Assembly: GCA_030527665.1 (NCBI GenBank)
Contig: JAUNAK010000018.1
Location: 1 to 42,135, forward strand
Source: Eubacteriales bacterium
GTDB taxonomy: Bacteria; Bacillota; Clostridia; Lachnospirales; Lachnospiraceae
Direction: 5' to 3'
Length of the DNA: 42,135 nucleotides
The notes below the pieces were generated by a model. The model was not told the origin of the DNA and searched no databases. It saw only the letters and a program-made list of their open reading frames with translations. Made by a program: the position numbers and the translations under genes. This document shows, in pieces, positions 1 through 8,434 of the stretch. Positions within the stretch are counted from its first letter, which is position 1; each line of letters opens with the position of its first letter.

Positions 1-1668
1 TAATTTATATTCATTTCCGTTAACATAGAGGTTTTTTCCGATTTTCGTATTATAGAAATCTCGCTGTTCAAATACCTCTGCCGGCAGAAACGAGTAATCG
101 ATCTGGTGATCATACAATTCCCGGGCCGGCTCCTGAATCAACATTCGTTCCCCGCACCATTCAGACTCTGCATGATAAAGGATGGCAACCGGTGAATCCA
201 GTTTTCCTCCGGACAGCCTCTCACAGACTCTGCTTCCATATGCCATCAATTCACCAAAATGGCGATACTGCGGATTATTGCCATGTGCATAAAAATGCGG
301 CGGACAATCTGCATCCGGATACGGGCTGCATGTAAATGCATGCGGAACAAAATGATTCACACCACGAACCATGAAATGATCCATCAGGTATTTTTCCAGA
401 CGAACGCCCTCAGACCAACCGTAGTTACCGAAGATCTCACACATGGAATCCCCATCCATTCCCGGATTGATCTGTGCAAGAGACACTGCCAGTTTTCCAA
501 GACAATAATGATAAAATGCTCCATCTCTTGCAGGTTCTTCCGTTACCGTATCTTCCTGATACGGAAGCACCTGTCCTCCGATGTCATCAATCCCTGCCAT
601 CGTCTGATATTTTAAACCTTTGAAATAATGTCCTAGTGATGAACCTGTCTTTGAATGAAGATTATTGTCCTCTATTACATGTCCGATATACTCCACTCCA
701 TGTTCTCTGCACCAGGTTCCGATTTGTTTAGAGAAACAGTCGCTGACCTGATTTGTCAATGCAGTCATAAACTGATATCGAACTTTTGAAATGCTATCCT
801 TGTCATAGTTATTTTTCCATAGAAGCGGCAGTACGTATTTATACTCTTCCCCCATATACTCTTCCAAACTTTTTTCAAAGCTTTCACTCCATGGAAAATC
901 AAGATTTTCATCATCTCCCATATCCACTCGTACATTGGTATATGTAGAATTACCCAATTCAGGTTCATCTGAAAAGAAACCGGCTATCGTTTTTCCGAAT
1001 TCAGCTGAATAATGCGCATAATGTTTTTCATATACTTCATCAATCAACAGACGTACCGATCCCTCTTCCAGCATATTGATATAGTTACGATGAATACCCG
1101 CATTTCTTGTAAGATATACCAGACAAATCTCACCGTCTGCATCTGCCGTAAAACTGATTCTGCCGTCTTGGATCCTGTCATCCAGAACGGAATAGGATGA
1201 CTCCCGGTAGAATGTTGCGGACAGCAACCGATCATCCTCGAAATGCATCTCATCATTTTTCATATACTGATTCATCATAAAACCAAGCTGATTATACGTT
1301 GGCTCGAGATTGCAGTACTCCATAATCGAAAAAGAGACCGTCTCTCCTGCTTTGACATTTATATGTTTATAAAACACACTTTGACGACGCAGAGAATTCG
1401 GTGCAGAAGCTGCAGCTCCGTTTGCATAACCGGTTGGAAAATGTTTATCATCAAGAATATAGATTCGCATATCCTGTTTCTTCGCTTCATCAATGATAAC
1501 ATCCATATCCGCCCACCATTTATCCTGCAAAAATGCCTCATGCGGTCGGGATTCCACACAAAATGCATGGATATTGGCATTTTTTATTGCCTGAATCATT
1601 TCACGATATACGGATTCCTCTTCCCCGTGAACCCAAAGAAACGGAAGAATATAATCTGTTTTTTTCAT
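1..1668 (-). CDS. Putative glycoside hydrolase, C-terminus cut by window edge
   Basis: Open frame of 556 codons running off the left edge, starting at an ATG 6-9 bases after an AGGA ribosome binding site and 10 bases after the stop of the upstream mutase gene. The N-terminus (MKKTDYILPFLWVHGEEE) and a segment around residues 45-70 with FLQDKWWADMD and YILDDKHFPTGYANG resemble the TIM-barrel start of large GH106-like or unclassified bacterial glycoside hydrolases, in which a 'Glu/Asp-Glu-Ala-Lys' helix is followed by a 'lie-of-the-land' strand ending in an acidic pair. Later segments such as FFSDEPELG and HVIEDN carry acidic residues that could be catalytic. No signal peptide is visible, so it probably works on imported oligosaccharide in the cytoplasm, together with the GH3 enzyme, mutase and symporter next to it. 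The substrate cannot be told; a rhamnoside is one possibility from the family resemblance only. Confidence 0.7.
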   Translation of the reverse strand, partial: MKKTDYILPFLWVHGEEESVYREMIQAIKNANIHAFCVESRPHEAFLQDKWWADMDVIIDEAKKQDMRIYILDDKHFPTGYANGAAASAPNSLRRQSVFYKHINVKAGETVSFSIMEYCNLEPTYNQLGFMMNQYMKNDEMHFEDDRLLSATFYRESSYSVLDDRIQDGRISFTADADGEICLVYLTRNAGIHRNYINMLEEGSVRLLIDEVYEKHYAHYSAEFGKTIAGFFSDEPELGNSTYTNVRVDMGDDENLDFPWSESFEKSLEEYMGEEYKYVLPLLWKNNYDKDSISKVRYQFMTALTNQVSDCFSKQIGTWCREHGVEYIGHVIEDNNLHSKTGSSLGHYFKGLKYQTMAGIDDIGGQVLPYQEDTVTEEPARDGAFYHYCLGKLAVSLAQINPGMDGDSMCEIFGNYGWSEGVRLEKYLMDHFMVRGVNHFVPHAFTCSPYPDADCPPHFYAHGNNPQYRHFGELMAYGSRVCERLSGGKLDSPVAILYHAESEWCGERMLIQEPARELYDHQIDYSFLPAEVFEQRDFYNTKIGKNLYVNGNEYKL

Positions 1669-1678
1669 ACTTTTTTCC

Positions 1679-2320
1679 TCATACTATCTGTGTAAGATCT
1701 TCAAATGATTCTAATTGATATGTCACTCCCGAATGCAGCTTTGCTTCGCCGATACCGGCACTTGCAAATCCTCCGGCAACGGCGGCATCGATTCCTGCCC
1801 TTGCATCTTCAATCACAATACATTTCTCCGCTGAAAGCTCCAGCATCTCTGCAGCTTTGAGAAAAACCTCCGGATCGGGTTTCGATCTTGTAATATTTGT
1901 GCCATCGCTGATGGCATCAAAATAGTTTTCCAAACCGATATACTTCAAAATTCGTTTTGTGTTCTTACTGCTGGATCCAATAGCCAGCAGGTATCCTTTC
2001 TTTCTTAAATCATCCAATGTTCTTTTTACGTTCTCCGGAAGATCATTTTCAGTCATTTGACCTAATAATTCCACATAAATGGTATTTTTCGCTTCAGCCA
2101 TTCGCTCTTTTTCTTCTTCCGTATATGTTTTGTCTGCCCGTTCCAGCAAAATTTCCAGACTCTCCATCCTGCTCACCCCACGCAGGCGGTGATTAATAGA
2201 TTCATCAAAATAAATATGTTCTTTTTCTGCCAGTTTTTTCCATGCAAGATAATGGTAATGATCGGTATGACAGATAACACCATCCAAATCAAAAATGATA
2301 CCGCAGTATTTTTTCTCCAT
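1679..2320 (-). CDS. pgmB: Beta-phosphoglucomutase, HAD superfamily
   Basis: A 213-residue HAD-superfamily phosphatase/mutase of the usual beta-phosphoglucomutase length. Motif I is FDLDGVICHTD (residues 10-20, nucleophile Asp11 and acid/base Asp13), followed by a helical cap, motif II IGSSSKN, motif III Lys in SKPDPEVF, and motif IV VIEDARAGIDAA. These match enzymes that convert beta-glucose 1-phosphate to glucose 6-phosphate in the cytoplasm after disaccharide phosphorolysis. It lies between the GH3 gene (13 bases upstream) and the partial glycoside hydrolase (10 bases downstream), so all three are almost certainly one operon. No inverting phosphorylase of the GH65 type is visible, which makes the neighbouring GH3 enzyme the candidate source of the beta-anomer. 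A generic sugar-phosphate phosphatase role cannot be excluded. Confidence 0.85.
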   Translation of the reverse strand: MEKKYCGIIFDLDGVICHTDHYHYLAWKKLAEKEHIYFDESINHRLRGVSRMESLEILLERADKTYTEEEKERMAEAKNTIYVELLGQMTENDLPENVKRTLDDLRKKGYLLAIGSSSKNTKRILKYIGLENYFDAISDGTNITRSKPDPEVFLKAAEMLELSAEKCIVIEDARAGIDAAVAGGFASAGIGEAKLHSGVTYQLESFEDLTQIV

Positions 2321-2332
2321 TGAACCGCCTCC

Positions 2333-4090
2333 TCATAACGCACAGTCTTCATGTCCGCAGAATGCATCTACCGGCGAAACACCCTTGAAGTCACTGCGTC
2401 CCATAAGTTTATCAAACAAAGCCTCCAAAACTTCCGGCGTATTGGTATATGCATTTATATATGTATGCGCCATTGGTATATCCAATAAATGGTATGGGTT
2501 TGCGGTACTTACCACAACAAGCGGCATCTCACCTGCATACCACGGAATATCATTTCCCAGACCGAACATAACCTTCCAGTTGACCCGGACTACCGTAGCA
2601 TTGGAAACAGTTTCCATATTCAGCACAATCATTGCCATGTCATACTGACTGACAAAATCATCGGTACTTGCACTGATTTCAGACATAACCCGCAGTGCAT
2701 CCTCATTCATGATTCCCTGCAGCATATCTGCCGTATTAATATCCAGTTTTCGGTCACGCAGCGTAACCGAAAATCCTTCCGCTTCCAATCTTCTCTTTAC
2801 ATCCATTGCAAACGGAGACTGATTCTCCACTTCATTTTCAATTACATTCAGATAGATTCGTTTTCCTTTTTCAGGACTGAGAGGCAGCAGATTTCGATTA
2901 TCCTTTACTAAAGTCACACTTCGATCTGCCAGTTCTCTGCACCATTCTTTTGTGACTGAATCCTTCATGATGCTTTTTAATTCTGTATCCGGAATCAATG
3001 TATTGGAAAGTTGTTTCCCGGGAAGCTGAAGCATCGCTTTCAGGGCAAGCACACGAAGAACCGCTTCGTCCACACGTTCTTTACTGAGAATTCCTTCTTC
3101 TATACATTCCTTTATATATCGATAATCTTCATCCAGATTCCGATTAAAAAGTATCATATCAATTCCTGCTTCTATGGATGCTGCAAGTGCCTGTTTTCTT
3201 GGCATACACTGCATGTATCCCACCATAAGCGTCGAATCGGTAATTGCAACACCGTTAAAATGGTACTTTTCCCGCAGTACACCGGTTACCAGGGTTTTCG
3301 ATAACGATGCCGGAAGATATGCCTCTTTTCTGCTCAGATCCGGATTCATATCCCTTGCTACCGCAGGCTGTGCAATATGTCCAACCATAATCGTCGGTGC
3401 TCCTTCCCGAATCAGAGTCTCATAGATTTTTCCGTAGGAATCATACCACTCCTCTGCGCTTCTATCATTTACCGATACAAGCAGATGCTGATCTCTTTCA
3501 TCACATCCATCGCCCGGAAAGTGCTTAATTGTCGGAATAACGCCTTCTTCTTTAGCAGCTTTTAAATAACATTTTGAATAGGCAATTACTTCATCTGTAT
3601 CGGATGAAAATGCCCGTATATTGGTTATCGGATTCCTATAGCTGTTATCAATATCAACAACCGGAGCAAATCCCCAGTTCACACCAACTGCTGCAGCTTC
3701 CTTACAGCTGATTTTTCCCAATCGATAACCGTTCTCCGGATTTCCTGTTGCAGCGCATCCCATTGGTGAGGAAAATATGGTTCCTTCAGCTACTGCTCCG
3801 ATTCCCCCGGTTTCAAGATTGGCAGCCAGTAGCATTGGTATCGTACTCATGGACTGAATAGCTGTAAATGCCTGTCTTGCAGACTCTCCCGGCATTGTTC
3901 GAATCATCATTCCTGCAACTTTCAGATCTTTTGCCATATGTACCATTTCTTCCGGAGTAAAGTATCCGGCTGCAGGCATTAAGAGCTGACCAATCTTTTC
4001 GTCCATGCTCAAACCTCGAAAAGTATCTTCAACCCAGTTAACCTGCTCCTGATTCAAATTAAACGGTGCTTCTGTTAATCGTACTGCCAT
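2333..4090 (-). CDS. Family GH3 enzyme with His-Asp dyad (hexosaminidase or beta-glycoside phosphorylase type)
   Basis: A 585-residue GH3 protein. The start is the ATG behind AAGGAG, not the frame-extending ATG eight codons upstream. The N-terminal barrel carries KHFPGDGCDERDQH at residues 189-202, the His-Asp signature of the NagZ/Nag3 branch (Asp200, His202 as acid/base), and GVAITDS with Asp285 as the likely nucleophile. Residues 350-585 form an additional GH3 C-terminal domain, absent from short NagZ proteins. Family knowledge: Nag3-type enzymes with this dyad were shown to act as retaining beta-glycoside phosphorylases. The next gene, 12 bases on, is beta-phosphoglucomutase, which would use beta-glucose 1-phosphate. 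No signal peptide, so cytoplasmic. The plain annotation would be beta-N-acetylhexosaminidase; which reaction dominates here is inference. Confidence 0.88.
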   Translation of the reverse strand: MAVRLTEAPFNLNQEQVNWVEDTFRGLSMDEKIGQLLMPAAGYFTPEEMVHMAKDLKVAGMMIRTMPGESARQAFTAIQSMSTIPMLLAANLETGGIGAVAEGTIFSSPMGCAATGNPENGYRLGKISCKEAAAVGVNWGFAPVVDIDNSYRNPITNIRAFSSDTDEVIAYSKCYLKAAKEEGVIPTIKHFPGDGCDERDQHLLVSVNDRSAEEWYDSYGKIYETLIREGAPTIMVGHIAQPAVARDMNPDLSRKEAYLPASLSKTLVTGVLREKYHFNGVAITDSTLMVGYMQCMPRKQALAASIEAGIDMILFNRNLDEDYRYIKECIEEGILSKERVDEAVLRVLALKAMLQLPGKQLSNTLIPDTELKSIMKDSVTKEWCRELADRSVTLVKDNRNLLPLSPEKGKRIYLNVIENEVENQSPFAMDVKRRLEAEGFSVTLRDRKLDINTADMLQGIMNEDALRVMSEISASTDDFVSQYDMAMIVLNMETVSNATVVRVNWKVMFGLGNDIPWYAGEMPLVVVSTANPYHLLDIPMAHTYINAYTNTPEVLEALFDKLMGRSDFKGVSPVDAFCGHEDCAL

Positions 4091-4206
4091 ATCTTTTCTC
4101 CTTCTTATCTGCACTCTCGTTTCTAAATATCATTCTACTCAGAACCCGGTTATGTTATTATATAATTACGTTTTTCATTATATATTTCGCAAAAAGGAGA
4201 TTTGCT

Positions 4207-5385
4207 ATGGACTGTTTTTCATCTCTGAAAAAACTGGCCTCCTCTATCGGCATCAGCATTCAGTTATACAAAAATGAGACTCTTATTGATACTACAGAGA
4301 TCCCGTTTCTTCCAAATCCTGCATATTATTATGTAAAACCATATATTCATATCGGACGCCCGCTTTCTTTGATCAGCACCCAGGATGCACTTCTCTGCGG
4401 GTATATCGAAATTGTAAATACGGATTATTTTCTTTGTATAGGTCCGGCTGTCCCTTTTGAGTATACAATCAATCAGGCACGCAGCATTCTCTGTGATATG
4501 GATATCTCAGATGCACATACAGGAGAATTATTATCTGCTTGTTATGAATATCCACGTATGAATACGGATATGTTTGCTAATTTCCTTGAATTCGTAGCTG
4601 AATTTGTAAATCCTGATCAAAAAGACCTGAAGATCCAGATCAGCAACAAGTATAATTTGTTTGATGTAAAGGATTCTAAAGATCTGGATACCGATGAAGA
4701 AAACTCGGCATTGGAAATAGAAAATCAGATGATGGATATGATCAAATACGGTAAAATAGACGAACTCAGACAATTCCTTCAGACATCAATACCTATGCGC
4801 TCGCTGTCACTTCCTATGCTCACACCGTCAACGATACGTTCTGCCAAAAATATACTGATTGCATCCAGTTCTCTCGCCTCCAGGGTCGCCGTATCCCAGG
4901 GTGTTGATTACGATACTGCAGTCTCTTTATCCGATTATTATATTCATCGTGTGGAGTCTTTAAATAATTATAATGATATCATTGCACTTATCAGCACCAT
5001 GCAGCTTGACTACACCACAAGAATCGCAACGGTACTGCACCCGCATTCGGAATCCTATCTTATAAATCAGATCTATGATTATGTTGCCTCACATCTGCAC
5101 GAACGCATCAGTACCAAAGATGTAGCGGATGCGCTTTCCATGAACGGTTCTTATCTGACAAAGATTTTCCGCCAGGAAACCGGACAGTCGATTATGGAAT
5201 ATATTCATAAACAAAAGATTCGAGAAGCATGTTATCTTCTCGAATCTTCAAATCTGAATTATGTAGTTATAGCTGATAAACTGGGATATTCCAGTCAACA
5301 GCACTTTCAAAAAGTGTTCAAAAGTGTAATGAATATGACTCCGGGAAAATACCGCAGTCTCAACAGTGACCACGACATCGTCTAG
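4207..5385 (+). CDS. AraC-family transcriptional regulator
   Basis: A 392-residue regulator reading away from the GH3 operon. The start chosen is the ATG seven bases after AAAGGAGA; the open frame extends 47 codons upstream without a ribosome binding site. The last 100 residues hold two helix-turn-helix units: DVADALSMNGSYLTKIFRQE, then VVIADKLGYSSQQHFQKVFK, ending in the family's MTPGKYR. The first 280 residues are a sensing region I cannot assign to a known cupin; it is of the type found in large clostridial AraC/YesN-like regulators, without a visible response-regulator receiver. It sits between the divergent GH3 operon and the convergent sugar symporter and is the likely sugar-responsive activator of both. 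The 116-base gap between it and GH3 should contain both promoters. Confidence 0.88.
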   Translation: MDCFSSLKKLASSIGISIQLYKNETLIDTTEIPFLPNPAYYYVKPYIHIGRPLSLISTQDALLCGYIEIVNTDYFLCIGPAVPFEYTINQARSILCDMDISDAHTGELLSACYEYPRMNTDMFANFLEFVAEFVNPDQKDLKIQISNKYNLFDVKDSKDLDTDEENSALEIENQMMDMIKYGKIDELRQFLQTSIPMRSLSLPMLTPSTIRSAKNILIASSSLASRVAVSQGVDYDTAVSLSDYYIHRVESLNNYNDIIALISTMQLDYTTRIATVLHPHSESYLINQIYDYVASHLHERISTKDVADALSMNGSYLTKIFRQETGQSIMEYIHKQKIREACYLLESSNLNYVVIADKLGYSSQQHFQKVFKSVMNMTPGKYRSLNSDHDIV

Positions 5386-5428
5386 GTGGTCATCTTAACT
5401 ATTGCCATGCTTTCCGGTTCAAGGATAC

Positions 5429-5472
5429 GTTCAATCATTCTATTTTCATCCAGGATAATGGAATGATTGAAC
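5429..5472. other. Perfect 12-bp inverted repeat between convergent genes
   Basis: The arms are 5429-5440 and 5461-5472 (gttcaatcattc and its exact complement) around a 20-base loop, between the converging AraC and symporter genes. No T-run follows on either strand, so it is a weak candidate for a bidirectional terminator, or an operator-like site. Confidence 0.4.
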
Positions 5473-5487
5473 TATTCATCCTCCGAA

Positions 5488-6822
5488 TCATGCTCTTCTT
5501 TTTGCCAGATCCTCTCTGATTTCCGGAAGTTTTTTATCCAGATCATATACTCTTAATAAGATAAACTGAATCAGACAAAAGATTCCCGGAACAATTGAAT
5601 ACATTGCAATAATGGTATTCTTAGTTGCAATATTCTGTACAGCAGCTGCTCCATCATATCCTGCCATTCCAACTACAACACCTACAACACCGGCACCGAT
5701 TGCAGTTCCGATCTTTGCGGTAACACTCTGGGAACAGGATATAATTCCTTCGCTTCGAATTCCTTCTTTCCATTCGCCATAATCAATACAGTCAATAACA
5801 AATGTTCCCGCAAAGCTGAACATTGTATAAAAACCAAGCATTGAAAATATATTCGCAATAAAAAGAAACATAACATTTGTCGGGAAAAGAATCTTTGCAA
5901 AATAACCGATCATACCGATCAGAGTTGTTGTACGGATTACATTTACAAACCCAAACTTTTGGGATAAAACAGGTGTCAGAACGATCACAATAATTATTGC
6001 CAGCATAGACAATCCCATGATCGATGCTTTCGATAAATCTCCAATAATATATCTGAAATAGTAAGTTGTTACAGTTCCTACCAGGTTACTTCCCAGGTTG
6101 CTGATTAAAATAATAATTGAAAAAAGAAGAATATATTTATTGCTCAATAAGGTTTTAACCATCTGCTTCAGCGTGATTTTCTCTGTAACAGCTACTGCGT
6201 TTCTCTTCTTTTCTTTTACCGTAGCAAATCGCAATAATCCAAGTAAGGTAAACGGAATCGCCATAGCAATAGCCATAATTCTCCAACCTTCTTTTGTTGC
6301 ACCGATCGTCTGGACGTACTGCGGAAGAATCATGGAAGCTGCCATTGTTGCGATCATCGATACAAAACCGGTGATTGATAAAATTGTAACACTTTGTGAA
6401 GAATCATCAATCGCATTGGATAAATATACAGGCTCATTACAGTTCAAAAATGTAAGGAAAACCGAATTGATCATCGTATATGTTACAAACAGATAGACAT
6501 AAGAAGTTTTTACTCCCATTTCCGGAGCCGAAAAAAGAATTACAATAAAAAGCCAGTATCCGATAAGTGCAAGCTCATAAGGACGTCCTTTTCCGAGCTT
6601 TGAATTCGTTTTATCAATAATGTATCCGGCTACAATATCCGTAAAACCATCAAAAATCTTGGACAGCATAAAAATGATGCCGGCAGCAAACATCGAAATG
6701 CCCATGAAGTCTGTTGCATAGTAGGAAACATATCCTAACAGAATAGATGCAACTCCATATGAAATTGCTCTGGACGGCCACAAAAACAATAAACTTTTCG
6801 GTATTTTCTTTGACTTTTCCAT
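5488..6822 (-). CDS. GPH-family (glycoside-pentoside-hexuronide) sugar:cation symporter
   Basis: A 444-residue polytopic membrane protein with about twelve hydrophobic segments, the usual length for MelB-like symporters. The start is the ATG after AAAAGGAGAG, six codons inside the longest frame. The first cytoplasmic loop carries the GPH signature: DGFTDIVAGYIIDKT followed by a small, Gly- and Arg-rich stretch (SKLGKGRP), where the acidic residues bind the coupling cation. C-terminal segment DCIDYGEWKEG is also typical of the family. It imports a glycoside or uronide with sodium or protons across the cytoplasmic membrane. It is the natural entry step for the GH3/mutase/hydrolase operon at 1-4090, with the AraC gene between them as regulator. 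The exact sugar cannot be read from the sequence. Confidence 0.88.
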   Translation of the reverse strand: MEKSKKIPKSLLFLWPSRAISYGVASILLGYVSYYATDFMGISMFAAGIIFMLSKIFDGFTDIVAGYIIDKTNSKLGKGRPYELALIGYWLFIVILFSAPEMGVKTSYVYLFVTYTMINSVFLTFLNCNEPVYLSNAIDDSSQSVTILSITGFVSMIATMAASMILPQYVQTIGATKEGWRIMAIAMAIPFTLLGLLRFATVKEKKRNAVAVTEKITLKQMVKTLLSNKYILLFSIIILISNLGSNLVGTVTTYYFRYIIGDLSKASIMGLSMLAIIIVIVLTPVLSQKFGFVNVIRTTTLIGMIGYFAKILFPTNVMFLFIANIFSMLGFYTMFSFAGTFVIDCIDYGEWKEGIRSEGIISCSQSVTAKIGTAIGAGVVGVVVGMAGYDGAAAVQNIATKNTIIAMYSIVPGIFCLIQFILLRVYDLDKKLPEIREDLAKRRA

Positions 6823-6878
6823 TTGTCCTCTCCTTTTCATTTGTGATATCCCTGATCACCGTTAAATTGTATATTTTC

Positions 6879-6884
6879 ATTATA
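6879..6884 (-). promoter_or_regulatory. Candidate -10 box of the symporter gene
   Basis: A TATAAT hexamer on the minus strand, 57 bases before the symporter ATG. There is no good -35 box 16-18 bases upstream, as expected for a promoter needing an activator such as the adjacent AraC protein. The rest of the 6823-7105 gap is AT-rich and holds no gene I can support. Confidence 0.35.
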
Positions 6885-7105
6885 CTTAAGAGAGGCTGCG
6901 ATTATTATACATTTCATTTGTTTATTATATATATCCGTCTAATGTGCGAAATTCTGCTTACTTTGTACAGATATCAAATAGCCATGCTCTGAATCCCTTG
7001 ACAATACTCACAGAACCCGGTCCAAAATAGAACAAGCCACTTAGTAAAAGAGAGAGGCATCCCCTATATAAGATCAGCATCTCCCTTTTTGCTAAATGCC
7101 TTGTT

Positions 7106-8248
7106 TCATAAAATGCTTTCTTCCAAAGCATATATGCGTTGTCTCAATCCCTCAACAATAATCCGCCTTCTGCTGTCACTGATTTCTTCAGCATCCAGCA
7201 ATACATTTTCTGCATACTCCGGGATATCTTCCAGTGCCGCAAAATCAATCCATGAAAGATCTTTTACGAGTTTTATCTGCTCCCCATGCGTTTCTTTGAA
7301 CGGCTTACTTGGCGTCCGGGGTGCCAGCGCCTTGATCTTAGCCGTCTGCACACTGTGCCATAACGAAGTTCCACAGTCAAAAATCGGGGCGGTGCCGATC
7401 CACTGCAGTGTCTCAGCCTCTCGAACAAGTCCAAAGTTATTGAAATGTCGGTCTGTATTTGCGATCAGATAATCCAGAACAAGCATTTCTTCCATCCGCT
7501 GACGTATGTCATCGATTCCAATCGTCTCACCACAGGAAATATAAAACTCATACATCGATAAATGATTGGGCTTCTGAAACGCCTGCAGAAAATGATTTGC
7601 GGAAATCAGATCCTGTTCGGATGTTATAAAATCTCTGCACGCACTATATGCCTGACCGGCTTCATAATAAAGCTCATACTCCACATGCGGTATATGCAAT
7701 GCAGCTGCTATTCTGCTTGCAATAACTTCATTGTATGCTTCCTGATAATAGGGAGCGCTGGACCCTTTCAGAAGTACTCGTTTTCCCTCCTGAATCTTCC
7801 ACTTCTTCAGCAGCTGACCATCCGAGGTATTATCCGGTGAAACAAGACTGATCTGTTCCGAATCATATGTTTTTCCAAACAGCAGATTTCCTACATCATC
7901 CGAAAAGGAATGTTCAAAGAAGTTGATGTCTTTCCACTGCAGCGGATGATCCAGCGGATTGATCCAGTATTGATCCGAAAGACTCAGCCCATAACACTTA
8001 TCCAACAGCTCCTGTGATACCGACATATCCAACTGCTCCAATGCATGCCGCAAACCGGATCTGCTTGCTGGAATTGCCCGCGTTGCCCACCATCTGGCCA
8101 GTTTTTTCTTGTCGACACCATCCTTTCCACAAGTACCAAAAGGCAGGTGTTCCTCGTGCAGAATATTTTCAACCGCAATCAAATTCGCCAATTCATCCAG
8201 TTCAATTTCAGCTGCCTGCACTTCTTTATGCATCAGATAATATCGCAC
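7106..8248 (-). CDS. HipA-like kinase domain protein, stand-alone
   Basis: A 380-residue protein. The start chosen is a GTG eight bases after AAAGGAGG (MRYYLMHKEV); the longest frame begins at another GTG lying inside that ribosome binding site. The C-terminal half has the HipA/PI4K-like kinase core: VLLKGSSAPYYQEAYNEVIAS (nucleotide-binding lysine region and helix), MLVLDYLIANTDRHFNNFG (catalytic Asp and Asn loop) and PIFDCGTSLWHS (metal-binding Asp). The N-terminal part (LPFGTCGKDGVDKKKLARWW, SLSDQYWI) is characteristic of clostridial HipA-like proteins. HipA toxins phosphorylate glutamyl-tRNA synthetase or other targets and normally need a HipB antitoxin. No helix-turn-helix partner is next to it: the gene is flanked by 283 non-coding bases and a terminator. 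It may be a solitary kinase with another role. Kinase fold is well supported, toxicity is not. Confidence 0.82.
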   Translation of the reverse strand: MRYYLMHKEVQAAEIELDELANLIAVENILHEEHLPFGTCGKDGVDKKKLARWWATRAIPASRSGLRHALEQLDMSVSQELLDKCYGLSLSDQYWINPLDHPLQWKDINFFEHSFSDDVGNLLFGKTYDSEQISLVSPDNTSDGQLLKKWKIQEGKRVLLKGSSAPYYQEAYNEVIASRIAAALHIPHVEYELYYEAGQAYSACRDFITSEQDLISANHFLQAFQKPNHLSMYEFYISCGETIGIDDIRQRMEEMLVLDYLIANTDRHFNNFGLVREAETLQWIGTAPIFDCGTSLWHSVQTAKIKALAPRTPSKPFKETHGEQIKLVKDLSWIDFAALEDIPEYAENVLLDAEEISDSRRRIIVEGLRQRIYALEESIL

Positions 8249-8362
8249 GCATTCCACCTCCTTTCAATCACTCTGCTGCTCCTGTCCCTGTTACAGTTTT
8301 TATACTAATTTCCACGACACAAAAATATCGTTTCTGCATATGCTTGATCCCATTCAGTATAG

Positions 8363-8398
8363 CAAAAAAGCCACCCTAAATACAGGATGACTTTTTTA
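8363..8398 (-). terminator. Intrinsic terminator after argH
   Basis: On the minus strand an 8-bp stem (AGTCATCCT with AGGGTGGCT, two G.U pairs) is flanked by A6 and T6 runs. The same pairs would be A-C mismatches in plus-strand RNA, so it serves argH, whose stop is 37 bases before. Confidence 0.8.
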
Positions 8399-8434
8399 CA
8401 AATACTTTGGATTACATGCTCTTAGTTACATACT

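Noticed and set aside
42..1700. Plus-strand frames opposite the partial glycoside hydrolase
   Set aside because: The minus-strand frame is continuous for 556 codons with a ribosome binding site and family motifs; the opposite frames are short and overlapping.
5429..5472. Intrinsic terminator between AraC and symporter genes
   Set aside because: The inverted repeat is perfect but has a long loop and no T-run on either side, so it is only listed as an inverted repeat.
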